This document shows, piece by piece, positions 16,716 to 25,177 of a DNA stretch of 31,174 nt. Made by a program: the position numbers and the translations under genes. The notes beneath the pieces were generated by a model. It did not search any database, had not been told where the DNA came from, and worked only from the letters and a program-made list of their open reading frames with translations. Positions within the stretch are counted from its first letter, which is position 1. Each line of letters starts with the position of its first letter. This DNA is from an uncultured Eubacteriales bacterium (GTDB lineage: Bacteria; Bacillota; Clostridia; Oscillospirales; Acutalibacteraceae): assembly GCA_934466515.1 (NCBI GenBank), contig CAKSLH010000008.1:1-31174 (forward strand). The letters run 5' to 3'.

Positions 16716-17689
16716 AGCTATTTTATATTATTGAAATACTTAAAAAATATACCGATGAAGAGCATCCTATGAATGCTACACAGATATGCGATAAGTTATC
16801 TGCTTATAATGTTACAGCCGAGCGAAAAGCGGTTTATAACGATATTGAGCAGCTTATTTTCTTAGGTTTCGATATTATAAAAACCCGTGTGCCGCAGTCG
16901 GGCTTTTTCTTGGGCTCAAGAGAATTTGAAATTCCCGAAATTTCTCTTCTTTCGGACGCCGTTAAGACGGCAAAATTCATAAGCGTTAAAAAAACGCGCG
17001 AGCTTGTGAACAAGCTTGATGATATGATGAGTGTTTATCAGGTTTCCTCTAAGAAAATGGGAATATATATTGATGAAGACTCAAAAACCAAAAACGAAGA
17101 AATTTATTATACTATAGATACCGTTTCGCGTGCTATTGAAAACAGAAAGCAGGTCAAATTCAAATATACCTTAAGAAAAATAGGGGATAATAAGCAGATT
17201 GAAACTAATACCGCCGAGCGCACGGTCAGCCCTTATGCGCTTACATGGCAGGACGACCATTATTATCTTATAGGAAATTATGAAAAATACGATAATCTTA
17301 TTCATTTAAGAATTGACAGAATGCACGCGGCGGAAGAGACCGAGCTTCCGATAAGACCTTTTAGCGAGGTCAGCGATTATAAGAATTATTTTGATGTTGC
17401 CGATTATACAAAAAGGCTTTTCGGCATGTTCGGCGGAAAGATAGAAGAAATTGAGCTTAAATGCTCTAAGGATATGCTTGAACAGGTTTTAGACAGATTC
17501 GGAGAAAATATTTTTATCTCAAAGCTTACCGAGAAAACCTTTAATTTCACCTACTCTGCGGCTGTAAGCGACGCGCTTGTGACATGGATTATCAACTTTG
17601 GAGATAAAATAGAGGCGGTTAAACCGAAATCCTTAAGAAATATGATTAAAGACAGGATAACCTCAATAAACAAGATTTACGGAGCATGA
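16688..17689 (+). CDS. WYL-domain transcriptional regulator (HTH + WYL)
   Basis: An N-terminal winged-helix domain (about 1-75, with MNATQICDKLSAYNVTAERK and VYNDIEQLIFLGFDI) is followed by a linker and a WYL domain at about 145-225. The name-giving residues are visible in YALTWQDDHYYLIGNY, followed by HLRIDRM. A C-terminal WCX-like extension follows. WYL proteins are ligand-responsive regulators thought to sense nucleotides or nucleic acids. The target is unknown. The start has AGAGGTGG 6 bp upstream. Overlaps with both neighbours make it a true operon member rather than an insertion. No defence or prophage gene is nearby. Confidence 0.9.
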   Translation: MAARSGQKLKLFYIIEILKKYTDEEHPMNATQICDKLSAYNVTAERKAVYNDIEQLIFLGFDIIKTRVPQSGFFLGSREFEIPEISLLSDAVKTAKFISVKKTRELVNKLDDMMSVYQVSSKKMGIYIDEDSKTKNEEIYYTIDTVSRAIENRKQVKFKYTLRKIGDNKQIETNTAERTVSPYALTWQDDHYYLIGNYEKYDNLIHLRIDRMHAAEETELPIRPFSEVSDYKNYFDVADYTKRLFGMFGGKIEEIELKCSKDMLEQVLDRFGENIFISKLTEKTFNFTYSAAVSDALVTWIINFGDKIEAVKPKSLRNMIKDRITSINKIYGA

Positions 17690-18168
17690 AAATGGAAAAA
17701 ACATCTATCGAACAGACTGTTGCGGATAAATTAAAAAAGAAAAAGCTTCATATTTCCTTTGCCGAATCCTGCACCGGCGGACTTTGCGCCGCAAGATTTA
17801 TAAGCGCCTCGGACGCCTCAGAGGTTTTAGACGCTTCGCTTATAACCTATTCGGTAAATGCAAAGATAAAATATTTAGGAATTGATAAGAATTTAATTGA
17901 TAAATACGGCGTAGTCTCTGAGGAAACCGCCCTCGCAATGGCAAAGGGTGCGGCGCTTAAAAATAGCGCCGATATAGGCGTAGGCGTGACAGGCTTTGCA
18001 GGTCCGACATCCGACGACCCGAAAATCCCCGTAGGAACCGTTTGCTTCGGTTTTTATGACAGGGGAAAGGAACTCTGCTTTACAAAGCATTTTAAAGATA
18101 TGAACAGAAATAAAGTAAGGCTTTCAGCCTCGGACTTTGTTTTTGAAAAGCTAAATGAAATTATATAA
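17686..18168 (+). CDS. pncC: CinA C-terminal domain protein, putative nicotinamide-nucleotide amidohydrolase PncC
   Basis: This stand-alone 160-residue CinA-C domain carries AESCTGG (nucleophile region), ASLITYSVNAKIKYLG, KYGVVSEETALAMAKGA, and VGVTGFAGPTSDDPKIPVGTV. PncC converts NMN to nicotinic acid mononucleotide in the pyridine-nucleotide salvage cycle. The fused N-terminal MoCF domain of competence CinA is missing, so a direct competence role is unlikely although comEC is nearby. The ATG overlaps the WYL stop by 4 bp. A second ATG at 17692 is possible. It is the last gene of the train, facing a bidirectional terminator. Confidence 0.92.
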   Translation: MKMEKTSIEQTVADKLKKKKLHISFAESCTGGLCAARFISASDASEVLDASLITYSVNAKIKYLGIDKNLIDKYGVVSEETALAMAKGAALKNSADIGVGVTGFAGPTSDDPKIPVGTVCFGFYDRGKELCFTKHFKDMNRNKVRLSASDFVFEKLNEII

Positions 18169-18170
18169 AA

Positions 18171-18206
18171 AAGAGATGTAAAAGCAAAATCACTTTTACA
18201 TCTCTT
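18171..18206. terminator. Bidirectional Rho-independent terminator between convergent operons
   Basis: A perfect 14-bp stem AAGAGATGTAAAAG / CTTTTACATCTCTT (18171-18184 with 18193-18206) and an 8-base loop lie between pncC (plus) and the LOG gene (minus). A T-run follows on the plus strand (GATTTTTT) and on the minus strand (TTTTTTATAT), so it can stop transcription from both sides. Confidence 0.92.
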
Positions 18207-18212
18207 GATTTT

Positions 18213-18791
18213 TTATTTGATATTCTTTAGAAATTCCGGAGAAAAATCATCGGGTACATAATTTTCAAAATAATCGGTAATCTTTTGCGGATTATCCGAA
18301 ACAAAGAAAAGCGATAAGTTTTTTTCGGGAACGAAATTTTCATTAACAGCCTTTTCAAACATTCTGATTATACTGTCAAAATAACCGTTAACATTAAAAA
18401 CCGCTATCGGCTTTTTATGTCTGCCCAATTGCTTCAAGGTTAAAATTTCAAAAAATTCGTCAAAGGTTCCGATTCCGCCCGGGGTCATTAAAAATGCGTC
18501 CGCATTCTGCTCCATAACCTGCTTGCGCTCACGCATTGTGTCGGTATATATCATTTCGGTGCAGCCGTCAAAAAGAATGCCGTCAACATTCAAAAAAGAG
18601 GGGACAACACCGATTATTTTTCCGTTTTTAGCTTTAATTCCCCTTGCAAACGCACCCATCATTCCGTTAGCGCCGCCGCCGTAAATCAGCGAATGACCGC
18701 TTTCGGCAAGCTTTTTTCCGAACTCTTCTCCTGCGGCAATATAGCTGTAGGAAATTGTGTTTGATGACGCTCCGTAAACACAGATATTCAT
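18213..18791 (-). CDS. LOG family protein (TIGR00730 type, putative nucleoside-monophosphate phosphoribohydrolase)
   Basis: This 192-residue Rossmann-like protein has the start MNICVYGASSN, the nucleotide-binding GGGANGMMGAFARG, and the family signature PGGIGTFDEFFE. The second of these glycines and the Glu in the PGGxGTxxE motif are the catalytic/binding centre. Characterised members release the base from AMP or cytokinin ribotides. Older annotation as lysine decarboxylase is incorrect. It overlaps the upstream NUDIX gene by 4 bp (ATGA) and ends at the bidirectional terminator, so it is the third gene of a minus-strand unit. The substrate here is unknown. Confidence 0.92.
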   Translation of the reverse strand: MNICVYGASSNTISYSYIAAGEEFGKKLAESGHSLIYGGGANGMMGAFARGIKAKNGKIIGVVPSFLNVDGILFDGCTEMIYTDTMRERKQVMEQNADAFLMTPGGIGTFDEFFEILTLKQLGRHKKPIAVFNVNGYFDSIIRMFEKAVNENFVPEKNLSLFFVSDNPQKITDYFENYVPDDFSPEFLKNIK

Positions 18792-19270
18792 AATTCTTCC
18801 TCCAAAGAAAGCTCTTTATCGTCAAGTACAGCGCTGATAAGCTGTTCTCCGCGGTATTCAAGCCGAAGGGAGAAAAACCTGTCGCTGTTTAAAAGTCTTA
18901 AAAATATTATATCTCCGCTCCAAGTAGGAAGAGTGAAAAGCTTGTCCTCATCGACCCAGCAAAGCTCGCCCTCGTCGCATTCGGGTTTTAAGTCTCCGGT
19001 AAAATCAGAGCTTGTAAAAAGGTGCATATATTCCGTTTCCCAAGTATCTGAAACGAATGTTATAATTCCTTTATATTCGGCGCTTTTAAGCTTAAGTCCC
19101 GTTTCCTCAAAAACCTCGCGCCTGTTGCATTGCTCAGGGCTTTCCTTGTCCTCGAATTTTCCGCCGACTCCTATCCACTTGTCACGGTTTAAATCGTTTT
19201 TCTTCTTATTCTTGTGAATAAGAAGATATTTTTTGTCTTTATAAATATAACAAAGCGATGTGTTTCTCAT
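18788..19270 (-). CDS. NUDIX hydrolase (putative 8-oxo-dGTP diphosphatase-like)
   Basis: The Nudix box is complete: a Gly, five residues, Glu, seven residues, then REVFEETGL, giving the metal-binding REVxEExG pattern (GKFEDKE then REVFEETGL). The preceding RDKWIGVGGK is typical of MutT/8-oxo-dGTP diphosphatase proteins, which remove damaged or excess nucleoside triphosphates. The protein has 160 residues. The start codon overlaps the stop of the LTA-synthase-like gene by 4 bp, and its own stop overlaps the LOG gene by 4 bp. Substrate cannot be assigned from sequence. Confidence 0.93.
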   Translation of the reverse strand: MRNTSLCYIYKDKKYLLIHKNKKKNDLNRDKWIGVGGKFEDKESPEQCNRREVFEETGLKLKSAEYKGIITFVSDTWETEYMHLFTSSDFTGDLKPECDEGELCWVDEDKLFTLPTWSGDIIFLRLLNSDRFFSLRLEYRGEQLISAVLDDKELSLEEEL

Positions 19271-21498
19271 TTTTTCTTAACTTCCGCAGTAACCTTTTCG
19301 GTCTTCTTGCCCTCGTCGCCCTTATATCCTTCAAGATAAAAGATATCAAGACTCTTATTTTCGGAATCGAAAATATTGTTGTACTGAATTTTTTCGTATT
19401 CGCTGAGAATTTCGGAATATTTTGTCTGCGACTGCCAGTTGTAATAATTGTTCTCTGCGTCAATATAGCCTACAGTATCAATTACGGGCAGCTGCTTATA
19501 AAGATTTAACAGATATTTGTTGTATTCGGTAAGCTTAACGCCTGCGACCTTTAAAACATAAGAAGACAGATAGTTACTGCTCATCTTATCAATAGTTTCT
19601 TCCTGAATATCATAATTCGCCCAGATTATAAACGGCGTGACATGGCGCTTTTGTTCCTGCTCTAAGGTAAGCCCCGAAAGATCTTTAACACCTAAGGTTT
19701 CCGCTATAAATGAGGTTTCTATGGACGGCTGATGGTCACCGAACATGCAAATAACAGTAGGCTCTGAAACGGTTTTAAAATACTCTACAAGCTCCTTGAA
19801 AGCGTCGTCGCTTTTCTTAACGAGCGAAAGATATCTGTTAGCCTTGACATATTCCGTCTCGGAAGAGGTAAGATAAACCTCTTCATTGAAATTGTCAAAC
19901 TTGGTGGTATATCCGCCGTGATTTTGCATTGTAACATTAAACATGAAATAGGGCGTATTTCTGTCGCGGTTCTGGAAATCCTCTATCAGCACCTTATAAT
20001 CATAAGAGTCGCTTATATACTGCCTTAAGATCATATTTGTCCTGTCGGGATAATACTGGTCGATAAGCTGCTGAATATAGTTAGGATCCGAGCTGTTGCT
20101 CATATATTCGTCCATAATGGAAATATCCATTATATTTTCAAGGAATTTCTGACTGTTAAAGCCCATGTTGTTATAAACATTGACTCTGTTCCAGCCGCTT
20201 GAATAATAGGGATGGAATGCCGCGGAATTGTAGCCCTGACCCTCAAGAGTTGAAACCATAGTGGCAATAGGGGAGTTGATATAAAGCATATAAGCGTTGC
20301 TTCCGGAAGGCAAAAACGCTGTTGTATGACCCGTTAAAAATTCAAATTCCGTATTTGAAGTGCCGGCGCCGATAACGGGTACATAAAGATTTCCTTTAAC
20401 GGTGTTTTCGGTTAAGCTCCGCATAAATGGCATATAATCCGTATTTGTTGTAAAATCGCCTAAAACACTTAAATCGGAAAGCGATTCATTCATTATACAG
20501 ATTATGTTCGGCGTAGTTTCTGTTACCTCAACAGGTTCTTTTTTGTCGATATTTTTCTCAACATAATCCGCAACATTGTCCGCGTCATACCCCGAGGGAG
20601 CGGACATGAAAAGATATTTTGTATTGCAGAAGAAATTGAACGCAAAGCCGTAGTTCTTATATCCTCTTGTCTGATTCCAAAAATCGGGCTTAACGCCTGC
20701 ATCTGCAAAAATTGAGGTGAAATAGAAAAGTGAAAGAATAATTGCGGAAAAAAGACCCGTAAATACTCTCGATACAATTTTTGTTATGATATGGTATTTC
20801 GGTGTGCGGATTTTAATTCCGATTACCATAATAAAGATAAATATAAGCGAGCCTGTTAAAACAAGGTGCGTAAGCTTATATGAATAAGTATTTGCGACAT
20901 TAACAGCGGTTGTAATGCTTAAAAAGTCCATCGGAATAAACGGAGTTCCGCGGAAATCCATTATATAGCAATGCGCGAGGGCAAGTCCGTAAAGAATCGG
21001 GTTAACAACGAGTATTGAAACTCTGAGGCTTCCCGAAACTGCAAAAAATACAAAATACAAAATAAGAACTAAGATATAGTTGCCTATAAATCCGAGATAT
21101 GTCATATTATAGATAAAAACATTATTAAGACACTCGGTCATCGAAATGGTTAAAAGCGGAAGAACGAAAAGAAAAACAAGATGGGCAACCTTGTCCGTCA
21201 TATCGTTTTTAAATCTGAAATTAAAAGCTGCAAAAGCGCCTATAACCAATGGGAATACAAGGCAAAAAGCAAGCAATACCCATTTTGATTTAAAATCCTG
21301 CGACAAAAAAGCGTTATTATCCAAAATAACGGTTATAATAAGCACCAATGAAAGGACAAGTCCTGTAATTCTTGATTTTTTTGTAGAAGAAACATTGATT
21401 TTCAGTGCGTCAAGAGTTTTATAAAGCCCTGTTTCTTTAAATGAATTATCGTTATGGAAAAAACTCTTAATTTTGCTGAAAATTGAAGAAATTTTCAT
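19267..21498 (-). CDS. LTA-synthase-like membrane sulfatase (alkaline phosphatase superfamily)
   Basis: This 743-residue protein has about six or seven N-terminal membrane helices (near 45-60, 73-91, 104-122, 134-155, 210-228, 241-262) and an extracellular sulfatase-fold domain from about 328. Metal and catalytic motifs are visible: PNIICIMNESLSDL with Glu338, GAGTSNTEFEFLTG with probable nucleophile Thr380, and MFGDHQPS near 583-590. LtaS-family enzymes transfer glycerol-phosphate from phosphatidylglycerol to build lipoteichoic acid or modify related surface glycans. It is longer than LtaS of S. aureus (about 650). Whether it makes LTA or a different glycerophosphate polymer is open. It heads a three-gene unit behind its own promoter; the ribosome site is AAAGAGG. 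Confidence 0.9.
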   Translation of the reverse strand: MKISSIFSKIKSFFHNDNSFKETGLYKTLDALKINVSSTKKSRITGLVLSLVLIITVILDNNAFLSQDFKSKWVLLAFCLVFPLVIGAFAAFNFRFKNDMTDKVAHLVFLFVLPLLTISMTECLNNVFIYNMTYLGFIGNYILVLILYFVFFAVSGSLRVSILVVNPILYGLALAHCYIMDFRGTPFIPMDFLSITTAVNVANTYSYKLTHLVLTGSLIFIFIMVIGIKIRTPKYHIITKIVSRVFTGLFSAIILSLFYFTSIFADAGVKPDFWNQTRGYKNYGFAFNFFCNTKYLFMSAPSGYDADNVADYVEKNIDKKEPVEVTETTPNIICIMNESLSDLSVLGDFTTNTDYMPFMRSLTENTVKGNLYVPVIGAGTSNTEFEFLTGHTTAFLPSGSNAYMLYINSPIATMVSTLEGQGYNSAAFHPYYSSGWNRVNVYNNMGFNSQKFLENIMDISIMDEYMSNSSDPNYIQQLIDQYYPDRTNMILRQYISDSYDYKVLIEDFQNRDRNTPYFMFNVTMQNHGGYTTKFDNFNEEVYLTSSETEYVKANRYLSLVKKSDDAFKELVEYFKTVSEPTVICMFGDHQPSIETSFIAETLGVKDLSGLTLEQEQKRHVTPFIIWANYDIQEETIDKMSSNYLSSYVLKVAGVKLTEYNKYLLNLYKQLPVIDTVGYIDAENNYYNWQSQTKYSEILSEYEKIQYNNIFDSENKSLDIFYLEGYKGDEGKKTEKVTAEVKKK

Positions 21499-21510
21499 AA
21501 ATCAAGCCTC

Positions 21511-21524
21511 TTTCTTATAAGAAA
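21511..21524. repeat. 14-bp perfect palindrome in the LTA-synthase-like gene leader
   Basis: TTTCTTATAAGAAA reads the same on both strands and lies between the predicted transcription start and the ribosome site of the LTA-synthase-like gene. It might be an operator, but AT-rich palindromes of this size occur by chance. Confidence 0.35.
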
Positions 21525-21535
21525 TATTCTTAAAT

Positions 21536-21564
21536 ATTATATCACAATTCCGATTAAAATACAA
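21536..21564 (-). promoter_or_regulatory. Sigma-A promoter of the LTA-synthase-like / NUDIX / LOG unit
   Basis: On the minus strand TTGTAT (21564-21559) and a perfect TATAAT (21541-21536) are separated by 17 bp. The predicted start is about 30 bp ahead of the coding region. It sits directly downstream of the terminator of the preceding operon, making the three-gene unit independent of ileS. Confidence 0.85.
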
Positions 21565-21567
21565 GAC

Positions 21568-21608
21568 ATAAAAAATAGGCTATACCGCATTTGTGGCATA
21601 GCCTATTA
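21568..21608 (-). terminator. Rho-independent terminator of the ileS operon
   Basis: On the minus strand a stem AATAGGCTAT / ATAGCCTATT with an inner GC-rich extension is followed by TTTTTTATGT. It lies just after the stop of the 113-residue membrane protein at 21621. Confidence 0.88.
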
Positions 21609-21620
21609 AAGCCTTTTAAG

Positions 21621-21962
21621 TTATTTTCTGTTTAATTGCTTTATTATCTCATTGTTCTGAGTTAAAATCTGTCCCATTCCGTAAATCAGGAACAGATTTA
21701 TAAGGGCAATAAAGGTTCCGCCGATTACAATTCCCAAGGAAAGAGCCATATAAAGCTTTTCCTTTGTATACAGGAAATAAGCCGCAACAAACGAAATCGC
21801 AATAATTCCGAAAGCGATGATAAAGGCAATTGCCTTTACGATTCCGCCGATATGCTTGAATAAGCCCTCGCTGTAGGTGCTGACGGGATTTTCGCGGTGA
21901 ATATTCGGATTTACATATCCGGAACTGATATCCTCTATAAAATTATTATTCTGTTCCTGCAT
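21621..21962 (-). CDS. Small two-helix membrane protein of unknown function
   Basis: I do not recognise this 113-residue protein. It has a polar N-terminus of about 38 residues, a helix at about 43-66 (AIAFIIAFGIIAISFVAAYF), and a second at about 73-98 (LSLGIVIGGTFIALINLFLI). A short polar tail that could form a coiled segment (TQNNEIIKQLNR) follows. AAGGAG precedes the ATG. It lies 13 bp after ileS and ends at the operon terminator, so it is expressed with ileS under T-box control. No functional link to aminoacylation is evident. Confidence 0.75.
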   Translation of the reverse strand: MQEQNNNFIEDISSGYVNPNIHRENPVSTYSEGLFKHIGGIVKAIAFIIAFGIIAISFVAAYFLYTKEKLYMALSLGIVIGGTFIALINLFLIYGMGQILTQNNEIIKQLNRK

Positions 21963-21975
21963 TTTTTCTGCTCCT

Positions 21976-24900
21976 TCAGACTTTTTTAATACCGATAGTA
22001 AGCTTTTCGCCGTTGATATCCCAATCCTTTGTAAAGCCCTCCGGCTCGCCTAAGGTAAGGCTGTCGGCTAAAGTATCCTTTGTTATATCGTCGCACATTT
22101 TTTGCGCAATGTCAAGGATTTTTTCTTCTCCCGCCAATTTAACGGCGATGTGATCGGTAACATTGAAGCCTGCTTCCTTACGCATTGTCTGAATTTTACT
22201 TATAAGCTCACGGGCAACACCCTCGGCAATAAGCTCAGGTGTAAGAACGGTATCTATTGATACTATAACGCCCTTGTCGCTTACGGTATAAAATCCTTCC
22301 TTCTGCGAGGTTTCTATCAAAAGATCGTCGGCTGTAAGCTCTACTGTTCCTGAAGAAAGCTTAAGCGTAAGCTTTCCTTTGCTGTCAAGCTCGCTCTTTG
22401 CGGCTGTTCCGTTAAGAGAGGAAAGCGCCGCTCTTATATCGTTTAGCTGTCTGCCGAATTTAGGACCGACGGTTTTAAGCTGAGGCTTAAAGGTGTAGTT
22501 TACAAAGCCGTCAACCTCGTCCGTAAATTCAACATTTTTGATATTAAGCTCGTCCTTGATAATATCGGTAAAGTAGCCGTCAAGCTTTTTGCTGCTGTTT
22601 ATAAACATGCGGTTAAGCGGCTGACGGTTTTTAAGAACGGCTCCGTTTCTTGCCGCTCTTCCGAGAACGACTATTTCAAGAACGGTTTCCATATCCTGTT
22701 CAAGCTTTTCGTCTATAGCCGAACTGTCAAACTTCGGGAAATCGCAAAGATGAATGCTTTCGGGCGCGGCTTTGTCAACGCTTCTTACGAGATTTTGATA
22801 AATGCTTTCAGCCATGAACGGAATCATGGGTGCAGCCGCCTTAGCTGTAGTTACAAGCGCCTTGTAAAGCACCATATAAGCGGTTATCTTATCCTCGGTC
22901 ATTGACTGAACCCAGTAACGCTCTCTGTTTCTGCGGACATACCAATTGCTCATTTCGTCGACAAAATTCTGCAAAGCCTTTGCCGCTTCGGGAATCTTAT
23001 AATTGTTTAGATTCTCGTCGACAGCCTTTACCATGGAATTAAGCTTTGAAATAAGCCACTTATCCATAACGGTAAGCTTGCAGTCTGAGAAGGAATACTT
23101 TGTCGGGTCAAAATTGTCAATGTTCGCATAAAGCACATAGAAAGCATAAGTGTTCCAAAGAGTACCCATAAACTTTCTTTGTCCCTCGATAACAGCCTTG
23201 CCGTGAAAGCGGTTTGGCAGCCAAGGGGCTGAATTTGTATAGAAATACCACCGTATAGCGTCCGCTCCGTAGGTATTGAGCGCCTCCATCGGGTCAACGG
23301 CATTTCCTTTTGATTTTGACATTTTCTGTCCGTTTTCGTCCTGAACATGTCCTAAAACAATAACATTCTTATAGGGCGCCTTATTAAAAATGAGGGTAGA
23401 GATCGCAAGCAGGGAATAGAACCAGCCTCTTGTCTGGTCTACAGCCTCGGAAATGAAATCGGCAGGGAACTGAGATTCGAAAAGCTCCTTGTTTTCAAAT
23501 GGATAATGATGCTGAGCAAAAGGCATGGAGCCCGAATCAAACCAGCAGTCGATAACCTCGGGTACTCGGTGCATTTCCTTTCCGCAATGCGGGCATTTTA
23601 TAGTTACGGCGTCGATATAAGGGCGGTGAAGCTCGATATCGTCGGGGCAGTTGTCGGACATTTCCTTAAGCTCGGCAATACTGCCTATAGAATGCTGATG
23701 TCCACACTCGCACTGCCAGATATTAAGCGGAGTTCCCCAGTATCTGTTCCTTGAAATTCCCCAGTCCTGAACATTTTTAAGCCAGTCTCCGAAACGGCCC
23801 TTGCCTATGCTTTCGGGAATCCAGTTTATTGTATCGTTGTTCCTTATAAGGTCATCCTTGACATCGGTCATTTTTATGAACCATGACTCGCGCGCATAAT
23901 AAATAAGGGGAGTATCGCATCTCCAGCAGAAGGGATAATCATGCTCGAATTTCGGCGCGTCAAATAAAAGTCCCTTTTCGTCAAGGTCCTTAAGAACAAG
24001 CGGATCCGCGTCCTTAACAAACTTGCCGGCATAAGGAGTTTCGGCGGTAAGCTCGCCCTTGGAGTCTACAAGCTGAATAAAGGGAAGATCATAATTTCTT
24101 CCTACCCTTGCATCGTCCTCACCGAAAGCAGGCGCGCAGTGAACAATTCCGGTACCGTCGGTCATTGTAACATAGCTGTCGCACATTACAAAGAAAGCGT
24201 TTTTCTTCTGCTTGTCGGCAATAGGCTGAACAAAATCGAAGAGCGGCTCATATTTGCTGTATTCAAGGTCTTTTCCTTTAAATCTTTCAAGCACCTCATA
24301 GGCGGGAGCTTCGCCGTCCGAAAGCTTTGAAAGCACCTTGTCTGCGAGCGCTTCGGCAAGATAATAGGTGTAACCGTCCGCGGCTTTTACCTTGCAGTAG
24401 GTTTCGTCGGGGTTTACGCAAAGCGCGGTATTTGAAGGAAGTGTCCACGGAGTTGTCGTCCATGCGAGAAAATAAGCGTCCTCGTCAGCCTTTTTAAAGC
24501 GTACAACAGCACTTCTTTCCTTAACTGCCTTATAGCCCTGAGCTACCTCATGGCTCGAAAGCGGAGTTCCGCAGCGGGGGCAGTAGGGAACTATTTTAAA
24601 GCCCTTATATAAAAGACCCTTTTCGTAAATTTTCTTTAAAGCCCACCATTCGGATTCTATAAAATTGTTATCATAGGTTACATAAGGATTGTCCATATCA
24701 GCCCAGAAGCCGACTGTCTTTGAAAAATCCTCCCACATACCTTTATATTTCCACACGCTTTCCTTGCAGTGGTCGATAAAAGGCTCAAGTCCGTATTTTT
24801 CAATCTGCTCCTTGCCGTCAAGCCCGAGCATTTTTTCAACCTCTAACTCAACGGGCAGTCCGTGAGTATCCCAGCCTGCCTTTCTCGGAACCATATAGCC

Positions 24901-25125
24901 CTTCATTGTGCGGTAACGCGGAATCATATCCTTAATAACGCGTGTAAGCACATGTCCGATGTGCGGCTTTCCGTTAGCAGTCGGAGGGCCGTCATAAAAC
25001 ACATAAGGCTCGCCCTTGGCACGGGAGTCAATACTCTTTTCAAAAATCTTTTCATCGTCCCAAAACTTTTTGATTTCCTTTTCGTTTTCCACAAAATTTA
25101 CATTCGGTGAAATTTCCTTGTACAT
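21976..25125 (-). CDS. ileS: Isoleucyl-tRNA synthetase, type-2-like
   Basis: IleRS charges tRNA-Ile. The 1049-residue protein has the class I signature as PPTANGKPHIGH (about 47-58) and KMSKSKGNA (about 600-608). It also has the CP1 editing domain between them, zinc-type cysteines in CPRCG and CPHCGKEM, and an anticodon-binding C-terminal domain. GWDTHGLPVE and the opening NVNFVENEKEIKKFWDD resemble the eukaryote-like type 2 IleRS rather than the GWDCHGLPIE form of ordinary bacterial enzymes. Type 2 enzymes are often mupirocin-insensitive; that is family knowledge and not shown for this protein. The gene is preceded by a T-box and followed by a small membrane-protein gene. Confidence 0.97.
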   Translation of the reverse strand: MYKEISPNVNFVENEKEIKKFWDDEKIFEKSIDSRAKGEPYVFYDGPPTANGKPHIGHVLTRVIKDMIPRYRTMKGYMVPRKAGWDTHGLPVELEVEKMLGLDGKEQIEKYGLEPFIDHCKESVWKYKGMWEDFSKTVGFWADMDNPYVTYDNNFIESEWWALKKIYEKGLLYKGFKIVPYCPRCGTPLSSHEVAQGYKAVKERSAVVRFKKADEDAYFLAWTTTPWTLPSNTALCVNPDETYCKVKAADGYTYYLAEALADKVLSKLSDGEAPAYEVLERFKGKDLEYSKYEPLFDFVQPIADKQKKNAFFVMCDSYVTMTDGTGIVHCAPAFGEDDARVGRNYDLPFIQLVDSKGELTAETPYAGKFVKDADPLVLKDLDEKGLLFDAPKFEHDYPFCWRCDTPLIYYARESWFIKMTDVKDDLIRNNDTINWIPESIGKGRFGDWLKNVQDWGISRNRYWGTPLNIWQCECGHQHSIGSIAELKEMSDNCPDDIELHRPYIDAVTIKCPHCGKEMHRVPEVIDCWFDSGSMPFAQHHYPFENKELFESQFPADFISEAVDQTRGWFYSLLAISTLIFNKAPYKNVIVLGHVQDENGQKMSKSKGNAVDPMEALNTYGADAIRWYFYTNSAPWLPNRFHGKAVIEGQRKFMGTLWNTYAFYVLYANIDNFDPTKYSFSDCKLTVMDKWLISKLNSMVKAVDENLNNYKIPEAAKALQNFVDEMSNWYVRRNRERYWVQSMTEDKITAYMVLYKALVTTAKAAAPMIPFMAESIYQNLVRSVDKAAPESIHLCDFPKFDSSAIDEKLEQDMETVLEIVVLGRAARNGAVLKNRQPLNRMFINSSKKLDGYFTDIIKDELNIKNVEFTDEVDGFVNYTFKPQLKTVGPKFGRQLNDIRAALSSLNGTAAKSELDSKGKLTLKLSSGTVELTADDLLIETSQKEGFYTVSDKGVIVSIDTVLTPELIAEGVARELISKIQTMRKEAGFNVTDHIAVKLAGEEKILDIAQKMCDDITKDTLADSLTLGEPEGFTKDWDINGEKLTIGIKKV

Positions 25126-25142
25126 ACCTTTCTACCTCTTTT

Positions 25143-25177
25143 AAAAATAAAATCCCCGTCCATAATAGGACGAGGAT
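25143..25177 (-). terminator. T-box-controlled intrinsic terminator before ileS
   Basis: On the minus strand ATCCTCGTCC (25177-25168) pairs with GGACGGGGAT (25161-25152), a 10-bp stem with one G-T pair, followed by a T-rich tract. The 5' strand is shared with the antiterminator, so the two structures exclude each other. Confidence 0.88.
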
